Positions 1 to 6,225 of a stretch of DNA of 11,068 nucleotides are shown piece by piece. The stretch is from Rhizobacter sp. Its GTDB lineage: Bacteria; Pseudomonadota; Gammaproteobacteria; Burkholderiales; Burkholderiaceae_C. The DNA is taken from contig JANYFX010000701.1 in assembly GCA_025359585.1 (NCBI GenBank), positions 1 through 11,068 of the forward strand. Reading direction: 5' to 3'. A program made the position numbers and the translations under genes. Below the pieces are notes generated by a model, which ran no database searches, had not been told where the DNA came from, and saw only the letters and a program-made list of their open reading frames with translations. Numbering within the stretch: the first letter of the stretch is position 1; each line of letters opens with the position of its first letter.

Positions 1-13
1 TGCGCCATCCATC

Positions 14-1204
14 ATGCAAGTGCCCAAGTCCGCCAAAGCCACTTTCAATTGGAGCGACCCGCTGCTCCTCGATCAGCAGCTCAGCGACGACGAACGCGCG
101 GTGCGCGACGCCGCCGCCGCCTACAGCCAGGACCGCCTCGCACCGCGCGTGCTCGAAGCGTTTCGCAACGGCACCACCGACCCCGCCATCTTTCGCGAGA
201 TGGGCGAACTCGGCCTGCTCGGCCCGACCATCCCCGAGGCCTACGGCGGCGCCGGGCTGAACTACGTTTGTTATGGCCTGGTGGCGCGTGAAGTCGAGCG
301 TGTCGACTCCGGCTACCGCTCGATGATGAGCGTGCAGAGCTCGCTCGTGATGGTGCCGATCTTCGAGTTCGGCACCGAAGCGCAGAAGCAGAAGTACCTG
401 CCCAAGCTCGCCACCGGCGAGTGGATCGGCTGCTTCGGGCTGACCGAGCCCGACCACGGCTCCGACCCCGGCAGCATGGTCACGCGGGCCAAGAAGGTGC
501 CCGGTGGCTACGCGCTCAGCGGCGCCAAGATGTGGATCAGCAACTCGCCCTTCGCCGACGTGTTCATCGTCTGGGCCAAGGACGACGAAGGCGCGATCCG
601 CGGTTTCATTCTCGACAAGGGCGCGAAGGGATTGAGCGCGCCTGCCATTCACGGCAAGGTCGGCTTGCGCGCCAGCCTGACCGGCGAGATCGTGATGGAC
701 AACGTGTTCTGCGCGGAAGAAAACGCCTTCCCCGAAGTGCGTGGCCTGAAGGGCCCGTTCACCTGCCTGAACAGCGCGCGCTACGGCATCGCCTGGGGCG
801 CGCTCGGTGCCGCCGAAGACTGCTTTCACCGTGCGCGCCAGTACACGCTCGACCGCAAGCAGTTCGGCAAGCCGCTCGCCGCGAACCAGCTGATCCAGAA
901 AAAGCTCGCCGACATGCAGACCGAGATCACGCTTGGCCTGCAAGGCTGCCTGCGGCTGGGGCGCATGAAGGACGAAGGCACGGCCTCGGTCGAGATCACC
1001 TCGATCATGAAGCGCAACTCCTGCGGCAAGAGCCTCGACATCGCCCGCATGGCGCGCGACATGCTCGGCGGCAACGGCATCAGCGACGAATTCGGCGTGG
1101 CGCGGCACCTCGTCAACCTCGAGGTCGTGAACACGTACGAAGGCACGCACGACGTGCACGCGCTGATCCTCGGCCGGGCGATCACCGGCATCGCCGCGTT
1201 CTGA
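14..1204 (+). CDS. gcdH: Glutaryl-CoA dehydrogenase (acyl-CoA dehydrogenase family)
   Basis: FAD enzyme that oxidises and decarboxylates glutaryl-CoA to crotonyl-CoA in the cytoplasm, in lysine, tryptophan and aromatic-acid catabolism. The 396-residue length is normal for the family. The motif ERVDSGYRSMMSVQSS (residues 95-110) is typical of glutaryl-CoA dehydrogenases; E95, R102 and S103 match the human enzyme's E87, R94 and S95 that handle the substrate carboxylate. The FAD/substrate motif GCFGLTEPDHGSDPGS lies mid-protein. The C-terminal NTYEGTHDVHALILGRAITG carries the catalytic base E376 preceded by Y375. These residues suggest the decarboxylating form; that is inference from the family. 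The ATG at 14 gives the usual N-terminus, a short lead before a TFNWSDPLLLDQQLSDDER-like stretch. Only 13 bases lie upstream, so no promoter or regulator is visible. An aryl-CoA ligase gene follows 16 bases downstream. Confidence 0.94.
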   Translation: MQVPKSAKATFNWSDPLLLDQQLSDDERAVRDAAAAYSQDRLAPRVLEAFRNGTTDPAIFREMGELGLLGPTIPEAYGGAGLNYVCYGLVAREVERVDSGYRSMMSVQSSLVMVPIFEFGTEAQKQKYLPKLATGEWIGCFGLTEPDHGSDPGSMVTRAKKVPGGYALSGAKMWISNSPFADVFIVWAKDDEGAIRGFILDKGAKGLSAPAIHGKVGLRASLTGEIVMDNVFCAEENAFPEVRGLKGPFTCLNSARYGIAWGALGAAEDCFHRARQYTLDRKQFGKPLAANQLIQKKLADMQTEITLGLQGCLRLGRMKDEGTASVEITSIMKRNSCGKSLDIARMARDMLGGNGISDEFGVARHLVNLEVVNTYEGTHDVHALILGRAITGIAAF

Positions 1205-1220
1205 AACGAAGGGGAAGACG

Positions 1221-2846
1221 ATGGCCCGCTCAGCGCACATCGACAGCTTTGCGCGGGACCATCTGCCGCCGCCCGAGCAGCAGCCCGAATTCATCTTCGA
1301 GCTGCCCGAGCTGCAGTTCCCCGACACGCTGAACTGCGCGACCGAGCTGCTCGACCGCCAGGTCGGCGCGGGCCTCGGCGAGCGGCCGTGCGTGAGCGCG
1401 CCGGGCGGCCCGAGCTGGACGTATGCCGAGCTGCTGAGCGAATCGAATCGCATCGCCCACGTGCTGGTCGCGCACATGGGCCTCGTGCCCGGCAACCGTG
1501 TCTTGCTGCGCTCGGCCAACAAGCCGATGCTGGTGGCGTGCTGGTTCGCGGTGATGAAAGCCGGTGGCATCGCGGTGGCGACCATGCCGCTGCTGCGCGC
1601 CAAGGAGCTGGTGCAGACCATAGAGAAAGGCGCGGTCACGCACGCGCTCTGCGACCACGCCTTGCGGGCCGATCTCGAAGCGGCGGTGCGGCAGGCGCCA
1701 CGGCTCGCGCAGGCGGTCTATTTCGGCGACCCGTCGGGGGCAGGGCTCGAAGCCTTGATGGCCACGCAACCGGCGCATTTCGACAATGTCGAAACCGCTG
1801 CCGACGACACCTGCCTGCTCGCTTTCACTTCCGGCACGACCGGCCAGCCGAAAGCGACGATGCACTTTCACCGCGACGTGATGGCGAGCTGTGTGTGCTT
1901 CCCGCCCCACGTGTTGCGCGCGACCGGCGCCGACGTGTTCATCGGCAGCCCGCCGCTCGCGTTCACCTTCGGGCTCGGGGGCTTGACGCTGTTCCCGATG
2001 AGCGTGGGCGCGTCGAGCGTGCTGATCGAAAAGGCCTCGCCCCCCGAGCTGCTCGACGCCATCGAGCGCTTCGGCGCCACCGTGCTCATCACCGCGCCGA
2101 CCTCGTACCGCGCCATGGCCAAGGCCGCGCGCGAGCGCAAGATCTCAGCCGTCCACGGTGGCAGCTTGCGCAAGTGCGTGTCGGCCGGTGAAGCCTTGCC
2201 CGCTGCCACACGTGCGCTGTGGTTCGAGGCCACCGGCATCGAGCTGATCGACGGCATCGGCGCCACCGAGATGCTGCACATCTTCATCTCGGCCGACGAA
2301 GCGAACGCGCGTCCCGGCGCCACCGGCCGCGCCATTCCGGGTTACCGTGCCTGCGTGATGGATGCGGCAGGCCAGCCGGTGCCCGCCGGCACCGTCGGCC
2401 GCCTCGCGGTGAAAGGCCCGACCGGCTGCCGCTACCTCGATGACGCACGTCAAACGAGTTACGTGAGCGGTGGATGGAACTACACCGGCGACGCCTACCT
2501 GATGGACGCCGACGGCTTTTTCGTCTACCAGTCGCGCACCGACGACATGATCGTCTCGGCCGGCTACAACATCGGTGCGCCCGAAGTCGAAGAAGCCTTG
2601 CTCGGGCACCCGGCTGTCGCCGAATGCGCGGTGATCGGTGTGGCCGACGAAGAGCGCGGGCAGATTGTCAAGGCCTTCGTCGTGCTGCGCACGCCGCATG
2701 TCGGCAGCGACACGATGAAGCGCGAGCTGCAAGACTTCGTGAAGGCCGCGATCGCGCCCTACAAGTACCCGCGTGCGATCGATTTCCGCGCCGCGCTGCC
2801 ACGCACCGAGACCGGCAAGCTGCAGCGCTTCAGGCTGCGCGACTGA
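1221..2846 (+). CDS. Acyl/aryl-CoA ligase, benzoate / 2-aminobenzoate-CoA ligase type
   Basis: ATP-dependent ligase of the adenylate-forming (ANL) superfamily, making an acyl-AMP and then the CoA thioester. Visible motifs in order: phosphate-binding loop FTSGTTGQPKATMH (202-215), A5-type motif IDGIGATEMLHIF (343-355), YTGD (421-424), hinge motif RTDDMIVSAGYNIG (439-452), and PRTETGKLQR near the C-terminus with the adenylation lysine K533. The length of 541 residues, the opening stretch AHIDSFARDHLPPPEQQPEF, and GATEMLHIF followed by ARPGATGRAIPGY resemble benzoate-CoA and 2-aminobenzoate-CoA ligases. The exact substrate cannot be read from sequence; benzoate, anthranilate or a related aryl acid is the inference. 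The start has a good ribosome site (AAGGGG about 6 bases before ATG). It probably shares a transcript with gcdH upstream and converges with the EthD gene downstream. Confidence 0.86.
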   Translation: MARSAHIDSFARDHLPPPEQQPEFIFELPELQFPDTLNCATELLDRQVGAGLGERPCVSAPGGPSWTYAELLSESNRIAHVLVAHMGLVPGNRVLLRSANKPMLVACWFAVMKAGGIAVATMPLLRAKELVQTIEKGAVTHALCDHALRADLEAAVRQAPRLAQAVYFGDPSGAGLEALMATQPAHFDNVETAADDTCLLAFTSGTTGQPKATMHFHRDVMASCVCFPPHVLRATGADVFIGSPPLAFTFGLGGLTLFPMSVGASSVLIEKASPPELLDAIERFGATVLITAPTSYRAMAKAARERKISAVHGGSLRKCVSAGEALPAATRALWFEATGIELIDGIGATEMLHIFISADEANARPGATGRAIPGYRACVMDAAGQPVPAGTVGRLAVKGPTGCRYLDDARQTSYVSGGWNYTGDAYLMDADGFFVYQSRTDDMIVSAGYNIGAPEVEEALLGHPAVAECAVIGVADEERGQIVKAFVVLRTPHVGSDTMKRELQDFVKAAIAPYKYPRAIDFRAALPRTETGKLQRFRLRD

Positions 2847-2859
2847 GCGCCGCCGCGCT
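2846..2859. terminator. Short hairpin between convergent genes (weak terminator candidate)
   Basis: AGCGC (2846-2850) and GCGCT (2855-2859) form a 5-bp stem with a 4-base loop directly after the ligase stop codon, in the 21-base gap before the stop of the opposing EthD gene. There is no T-tract on either strand, so this may be only a chance GC hairpin. Confidence 0.22.
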
Positions 2860-2867
2860 GGCCTGGT

Positions 2868-3182
2868 TCAGCCGACCACCACTTCGCTGATCTGCATCAC
2901 CGGCGCCAGGTCGGTGTAGTTCGGAATGTCGGCCATGATCTCCGCGGCATGCGGGCCGAAGCCGGCCTGGAAGGCTTCGACCGACTCGCTGAAGATGTGG
3001 CACATGCCGATGTACAGCGGCGGTGCGCCCGGTGCGCCGCCGGCCAGGCCTTTGTCGACGGTGTAGCGCACGCAGGCGTCGCCCATCCTCTGCTTGAGGA
3101 GTGGCATGTGCTTGTCGCGGTAGTACACATGGTCGAAGCGGGCGCCGGGGGTGTTGGGGTACATCACGCTGACCTTGATCAT
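2868..3182 (-). CDS. EthD-family protein (dimeric alpha+beta barrel)
   Basis: A 104-residue protein of the EthD family, small ferredoxin-like-fold proteins that form dimeric barrels. The family was named from ethyl tert-butyl ether degradation, where EthD is required beside a P450 system, but the biochemical role of most members is unknown. The family pattern is clear: N-terminal MIKVSVMYPNTPGARFDHVY, then YRDKHMPLLKQRM with the conserved histidine, then an IGMCHIFSESVEAFQAGF-like second strand/helix and a C-terminal DIPNYTD segment. Start choice: the reading frame stays open far upstream, but this ATG is preceded by GGAG (3190-3193 on the plus strand, read in complement) at 7 bases, and homology begins exactly here. 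It is divergent from the flavoprotein gene at 3291 and convergent with the aryl-CoA ligase. Confidence 0.87.
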   Translation of the reverse strand: MIKVSVMYPNTPGARFDHVYYRDKHMPLLKQRMGDACVRYTVDKGLAGGAPGAPPLYIGMCHIFSESVEAFQAGFGPHAAEIMADIPNYTDLAPVMQISEVVVG

Positions 3183-3290
3183 GGTTCGTCTCCGGATCGT
3201 TTGAATGGGGGGAGCGAGAATCGTGCACGAGGCCGACACTTGACGCAACCGGGTCGATGCCCGACATCTCGAACGCAGGAGCAAGCAGCC
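3183..3290. promoter_or_regulatory. Divergent intergenic region, EthD / flavoprotein
   Basis: This 108-base gap separates two divergent genes, so it should hold both promoters. On the plus strand a TTGACG (3240-3245) matches the -35 consensus well, but no convincing -10 hexamer follows at 16-18 bases (best is GACATC at 3263). The plus-strand gene has a clear AGGAG ribosome site at 3277-3281. I see no inverted repeat strong enough to call an operator. Promoter role is inferred mainly from gene layout. Confidence 0.4.
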
Positions 3291-3920
3291 ATGCCGCACG
3301 CGCCCGACCCGCACACGGTCACCACCATCGAACAACTCGAATCGTTGCTCGGCGAACTCAGCCAGGCCTCGCTGAAAAAGGAAGTGCCGTTCATCCACCC
3401 GCACTACCGCGCGCTGATCGAGGCTTCGCCTTTCGCGGTGCTGGCGACCACCGGGCCGGGCGGGCTCGACGCTTCGCCGCGTGGCGACCCGCCGGGCTTC
3501 GTCGTCGTCGAGAACGAGACCACGCTGCTGCTGCCCGAGCGGCGTGGCAACAACCGCGCCGACAGCCTGCGCAACATCGTGGCCGACCCGAAGGTCGCGC
3601 TGCTGTTCCTGATCCCCGGCCTCGGTGAAACGCTGCGCGTCAACGGCCGCGCGAGCATCACCACCGAGCCTGCGCTGCTGGCGCGCTTCGAGGTGCAGGG
3701 CGCCTGTCCCAAATGTGTCGTTCGCATCGAGGTCGACACCGTGTTCTTTCAATGTGCGCGGGCGATTCAGCGCTCCGGGCTGTGGCAGCCGGTGGCGGCC
3801 GACATCCGTGAGCGCTTGCCGAGCCCCGGCAAGATATTGGCAAGCCTCACCGATGGGCAGTTCGATGGCGCGAGCTACGATCGCGAGCTGCCGGCGCGGC
3901 AACGCGCCACGCTTTATTGA
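3291..3920 (+). CDS. PPOX-type FMN flavoprotein (pyridoxamine 5'-phosphate oxidase family)
   Basis: A 209-residue split-barrel flavin-binding protein resembling the DR2398/MSMEG_1061 group of the pyridoxamine-phosphate-oxidase-like superfamily. Such proteins bind FMN or F420, and the physiological substrate of this group is unknown, so this is not a safe PdxH call. Motifs seen: FIHPHYRALIEASPFAVLAT (34-53), GLDASPRGD (58-66), LPERRGNNRADSLRNI (81-96), RVNGRA (116-121), and the C-terminal FFQCARAIQRSGLWQP (152-167). An unusual CPKC (139-142) sits where I would not expect a metal site. The reading frame is open well upstream, but the ATG at 3291 has AGGAG 9 bases before it and starts the conserved protein. 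It probably leads a run of + strand genes, being 12 bases from the next one. Confidence 0.85.
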   Translation: MPHAPDPHTVTTIEQLESLLGELSQASLKKEVPFIHPHYRALIEASPFAVLATTGPGGLDASPRGDPPGFVVVENETTLLLPERRGNNRADSLRNIVADPKVALLFLIPGLGETLRVNGRASITTEPALLARFEVQGACPKCVVRIEVDTVFFQCARAIQRSGLWQPVAADIRERLPSPGKILASLTDGQFDGASYDRELPARQRATLY

Positions 3921-3932
3921 CGCGCACCCGCC

Positions 3933-4919
3933 ATGCACATCGCACTCGAATCGCCCGACCAGCCCGACGTGATCGCGCTCATTGCCGAACTCGACGCTTA
4001 TCAGGACACGCTCTACCCGCCCGAGAGCCGGCACGCGCTGGCCCTCACTTCGCTGAAGCAGCCGCACGTGCGCTTCGCCGTGGCCCGCGATGCTGCGGCT
4101 CAGGCCATCGGCTGCGGTGCCGTGGTGTTGGGTGCCGAGGGGGGTGAACTCAAGCGCATGTACGTGCACCCGCGTGGCCGCGGGCAGGGCGTGGCCAAGG
4201 CGATGCTGGCGCTGCTGGAGGCCGAAGCGCGCCATGCCGGCTGCCACCTGCTCAAGCTCGAAACCGGCCCGTACCAGCCCGAGGCGCTGGGCCTGTATGC
4301 CCGCAGTGGCTACGAGCGCTGCGGCCCGTTCGGCAAGTACACGAACGACCCGCTCAGCGTGTTCATGCAGAAGCGGCTCGCTGCGAACATGCCTTCGGCG
4401 TTCGCTGGCCTCGCCGTCCTGGCGTTCGCGCTGTTGCTCGGCCTCGCTCCGGGCGAGCGGGCGCACGCACAATCTGCTTCAGCGCCCACGTCTTCTGCAT
4501 CGAAAGAGAAAACCATGTCCGCACACGCTTCCGGCCTCTTCGAAGTCAAGCTCTCGCCGCAAGCGCTGGGCGACGCCAACGCCGATGCCTCGCTCGGCCG
4601 CATGCTGATCGACAAGAGCTTCAGCGGCGACCTCGTCGGCACGAGCAAGGGCGAGATGCTGATGGCCGGCACTGCGGTGAAGGGCTCGGCCGGCTACGTG
4701 GCGATCGAGCGCGTGACGGGCGCGCTCGGTGGCCGCAGCGGCAGCTTCGTGCTGCAGCACACGGGTACGATGAACCGCGGTGTGCCGCAACTCTCGGTGA
4801 CGGTGGTGCCAGACTCTGGCTCCGGTCAGTTGCTCGGCTTGACGGGCCTGCTTGCGATCATCATTGCCGATGGCAAACACCGCTACGAATTCGACTACAC
4901 GTTGCCGGCGCAAGAATAG
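3933..4919 (+). CDS. GNAT N-acetyltransferase joined in frame to a DUF3224 domain
   Basis: One uninterrupted frame of 328 residues holds two modules that normally are separate proteins. Residues 1 to about 150 are a complete GNAT acetyltransferase: the acetyl-CoA loop is HPRGRGQGVAKAML (79-92), followed by the usual LKLETGPYQPEALGLYARSGY (C-terminal half of the fold) and the typical ending DPLSVFMQKRL (139-149). Residues 153-180 are a hydrophobic segment ending in AHAQ, like a signal peptide or membrane anchor. Residues about 198-328 are a DUF3224 domain (FEVKLSPQ, GYVAIERVTGALGGRSGSF, VLQHTGTMNRG, VVPDSGSGQLLGLTG, HRYEFDYTLP), of unknown function. The substrate of the GNAT part cannot be predicted. 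Either this is a real fusion or two genes share a frame after loss of the GNAT stop codon. The start lacks a strong ribosome site and lies 12 bases after the flavoprotein stop, which suggests coupling. Confidence 0.75.
   Translation: MHIALESPDQPDVIALIAELDAYQDTLYPPESRHALALTSLKQPHVRFAVARDAAAQAIGCGAVVLGAEGGELKRMYVHPRGRGQGVAKAMLALLEAEARHAGCHLLKLETGPYQPEALGLYARSGYERCGPFGKYTNDPLSVFMQKRLAANMPSAFAGLAVLAFALLLGLAPGERAHAQSASAPTSSASKEKTMSAHASGLFEVKLSPQALGDANADASLGRMLIDKSFSGDLVGTSKGEMLMAGTAVKGSAGYVAIERVTGALGGRSGSFVLQHTGTMNRGVPQLSVTVVPDSGSGQLLGLTGLLAIIIADGKHRYEFDYTLPAQE
4389..4517 (+). other. GNAT/DUF3224 junction with signal-peptide-like segment and internal start codons
   Basis: An in-frame ATG at 4389 (residue M153 of the long frame) begins MPSAFAGLAVLAFALLLG, a hydrophobic core followed by GERAHAQS with an AHA cleavage-like site, then a Ser/Ala/Thr-rich linker. 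A second in-frame ATG at 4515 (M195) begins MSAHASGLFEVKL, the usual opening of cytoplasmic DUF3224 proteins, preceded by A-rich CGAAAGAGAAAACC, a passable ribosome site. The n-region after M153 has no basic residue, although KR lies just upstream at 148-149. DUF3224 could therefore be made as an exported 176-residue protein from 4389, as a 134-residue cytoplasmic protein from 4515, or as the tail of the fusion. No ribosome site favours 4389. Confidence 0.5.
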
Positions 4920-4929
4920 ATCGACCCGC

Positions 4930-5424
4930 ATGAACACACCCGGCTCGTTCGCGGAAGGCGGCTGCACCTGCCGCCAGCTGCGGTACCGAATGGCGACGAA
5001 ACCGCTCTTCGTTCACTGCTGCCACTGCAGCTGGTGCCAACGTGAAACCGGCGCATCGTTCGCGTTGAACGCGATGATCGAGAGCGACCGCGTGCAGTTG
5101 CTGCAAGGCGAGGTCGAGCGGGTCGACACGCCTTCGAACAGCGGCAAGGGCCAGCTGATCGTGCGCTGCCCGCGCTGCCGCGTGGCGGTCTGGAGCCACT
5201 ACGCGGGCGCCGGCGAGGCGGTCAGCTTCGTGCGTGTCGGCACGCTCGACGAACCCGCGCTGTTGCCGCCCGACATTCACATCTTCACGGCCTCGAAGCA
5301 ACCGTGGGTCGTGCTCGCACCCGACGCGCCGGCGGTGGCCGAGTACTACAAGGCAAGCGAGTTGTGGCCACCGGAAAGCCTGGCGCGCCGCGCGGTGTTG
5401 ATGGCAAAAGGAGAGCCCCGATGA
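4930..5424 (+). CDS. GFA-family zinc protein (glutathione-dependent formaldehyde-activating / CENP-V fold)
   Basis: A 164-residue protein of the GFA family, beta-rich proteins that bind zinc through clustered cysteines. The founding member was linked to glutathione-formaldehyde adduct formation in methylotrophs, but the role of most paralogues, including this one, is not established. The cysteine pattern is complete: C12-T-C14 after EGG, C31-H-C33-S-W-C36, and C80-P-R-C83. The motif CHCSWCQRETGASFALNAM (31-49) is diagnostic. The C-terminal half has PPDIHIFTASKQPWVVL, also usual for the family. The frame is open upstream, but the ATG at 4930, 10 bases after the preceding stop, starts just before the EGGCTC motif and gives normal family length. 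The ribosome site is weak. Its stop codon overlaps the start of the next gene (ATGA at 5421-5424), implying translational coupling. Confidence 0.88.
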   Translation: MNTPGSFAEGGCTCRQLRYRMATKPLFVHCCHCSWCQRETGASFALNAMIESDRVQLLQGEVERVDTPSNSGKGQLIVRCPRCRVAVWSHYAGAGEAVSFVRVGTLDEPALLPPDIHIFTASKQPWVVLAPDAPAVAEYYKASELWPPESLARRAVLMAKGEPR

Positions 5425-5738
5425 TTCTGGTGCATGGCAGTGTGGTGGCCCGCGCGGGCTGCGTCGCGGAAGTGCTGGCCTTGAGCCAGGAACACGTGGC
5501 GCGCTCGCGGGCCGAGCCGGGTTGCATCGCGCATGCGGTGCACCTGGACACCGAGAACGCGCAGCGGCTGGTTTTCGTGGAGCAGTGGGCCGACTCCGCC
5601 GCGCTGTGGGATCACTTCAAGCTTCCGGCCTCGCGCGCTTTTGCCAAGGCGCTCGCCGGTCTGGCGGCACAAACACCGGACATGGCGATCTTCGATGCCA
5701 CGCCCGCCGAGCTGCCGGGGCGCCGCGCCGCGAGCTGA
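5421..5738 (+). CDS. ABM-domain protein (putative quinol monooxygenase family)
   Basis: A 105-residue antibiotic-biosynthesis-monooxygenase (ABM) domain protein, of the dimeric alpha+beta barrel superfamily. Related proteins include YgiN quinol monooxygenase and cofactor-free oxygenases, but many are uncharacterised. The typical pattern is present: SRAEPGCIAHAVHLD (29-43), then VFVEQWADSAALWDHF (51-66), then the helix KLPASRAFAKAL. Start: the ATG at 5421 overlaps the GFA stop as ATGA and has AAGGAG at 5408-5413, an excellent ribosome site inside the upstream gene. The final residues (ELPGRRAAS) are a short, probably disordered tail. Coupling to the GFA gene suggests the two are made together, possibly for detoxification of a reactive carbonyl or quinone; that is inference only. 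Confidence 0.83.
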   Translation: MILVHGSVVARAGCVAEVLALSQEHVARSRAEPGCIAHAVHLDTENAQRLVFVEQWADSAALWDHFKLPASRAFAKALAGLAAQTPDMAIFDATPAELPGRRAAS

Positions 5739-5765
5739 CCCGAGCGCCACCACGGGAGAGTTCGA

Positions 5766-6203
5766 ATGCGCGTCACCCGGCGGTTCGCGGCGGCCTTCGC
5801 CGTGTCGTTCAATCTCGTGACTCCGGTGGCGCTGGCCGCCGAAGACCCGGCGGCTTTCGATGGCGCCTGGGAGGTGACGCTCACCTGCCCGCCGCACAAC
5901 GAAGACGAAGATGCCAAAGGCTACATGCACCGCTTTCCGGCCGAAGTGAAGGGCGGTGTGTTGCGTGGCATGCACGGTGCCGAGGGGCAGCCGGGCTGGC
6001 ACCTGCTGACCGGCAGCATCACCCCCGACGGGCGCGCCGCGCTGCACCTCGACGGCATCGTCAACAACCCGGACTACGCGGTCAACAATGCGTTTCGCGG
6101 CAAGCCCTACAGCTACCGCGTGCGGGCCACGTTCGAGGCGTCGAGCGGCAGTGGCCAGCGCATCGGCAAGCGCAAGTGCGACTTCCGCTTCCAGCGCAAG
6201 TAG
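5766..6203 (+). CDS. Small exported protein of unknown function
   Basis: A 145-residue protein with a clear Sec signal peptide: basic MRVTRR, a hydrophobic core, and VALAAED with likely cleavage after residue 24 (ALA). The mature part, about 121 residues, begins FDGAWEVTLTCPPHNEDEDA and looks beta-rich, with segments such as GTVEVTL-like strands, HLLTGSITPDG and ALHLDGIVNNPDY. It has exactly two cysteines in the mature chain, C41 and C138, near opposite ends, which could form one disulfide in the periplasm. I do not recognise a named domain; similar conserved hypothetical proteins occur in Proteobacteria as far as I recall. GGGAG (5754-5758) lies 7 bases before the ATG. It is last in the + strand run and converges on ccmI with 21 bases between stop codons. 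Confidence 0.82.
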   Translation: MRVTRRFAAAFAVSFNLVTPVALAAEDPAAFDGAWEVTLTCPPHNEDEDAKGYMHRFPAEVKGGVLRGMHGAEGQPGWHLLTGSITPDGRAALHLDGIVNNPDYAVNNAFRGKPYSYRVRATFEASSGSGQRIGKRKCDFRFQRK

Positions 6204-6225
6204 GCCGGGCCGCGTGCGGGCCGGC
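6204..6225. terminator. GC-rich hairpin between convergent genes (possible bidirectional terminator)
   Basis: GCCGG (6204-6208) pairs with CCGGC (6221-6225), then a single G-G mismatch, then CCG (6210-6212) pairs with CGG (6217-6219) around the loop CGTG. The stem fills the whole gap between the exported-protein stop and the ccmI stop and runs into the latter. There is no T-tract on either strand, so intrinsic termination is unproven. Confidence 0.4.

Noticed and set aside
3240..3268. Sigma-70-like promoter TTGACG with GACATC
   Set aside because: The -35 box is good but the -10 match is poor, so I did not call a specific promoter, only the intergenic region.
2949..3290. Upstream in-frame extension of the flavoprotein gene
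   Set aside because: It overlaps the EthD gene on the other strand, has no conserved sequence, and the AGGAG-preceded ATG at 3291 explains the start.
2868..4472. 534-codon open frame on the minus strand running into the EthD gene
   Set aside because: Only its last 104 codons are EthD. The upstream part is antisense to the flavoprotein and GNAT genes and shows no family resemblance; the EthD gene has its own ribosome site at 3190-3193.
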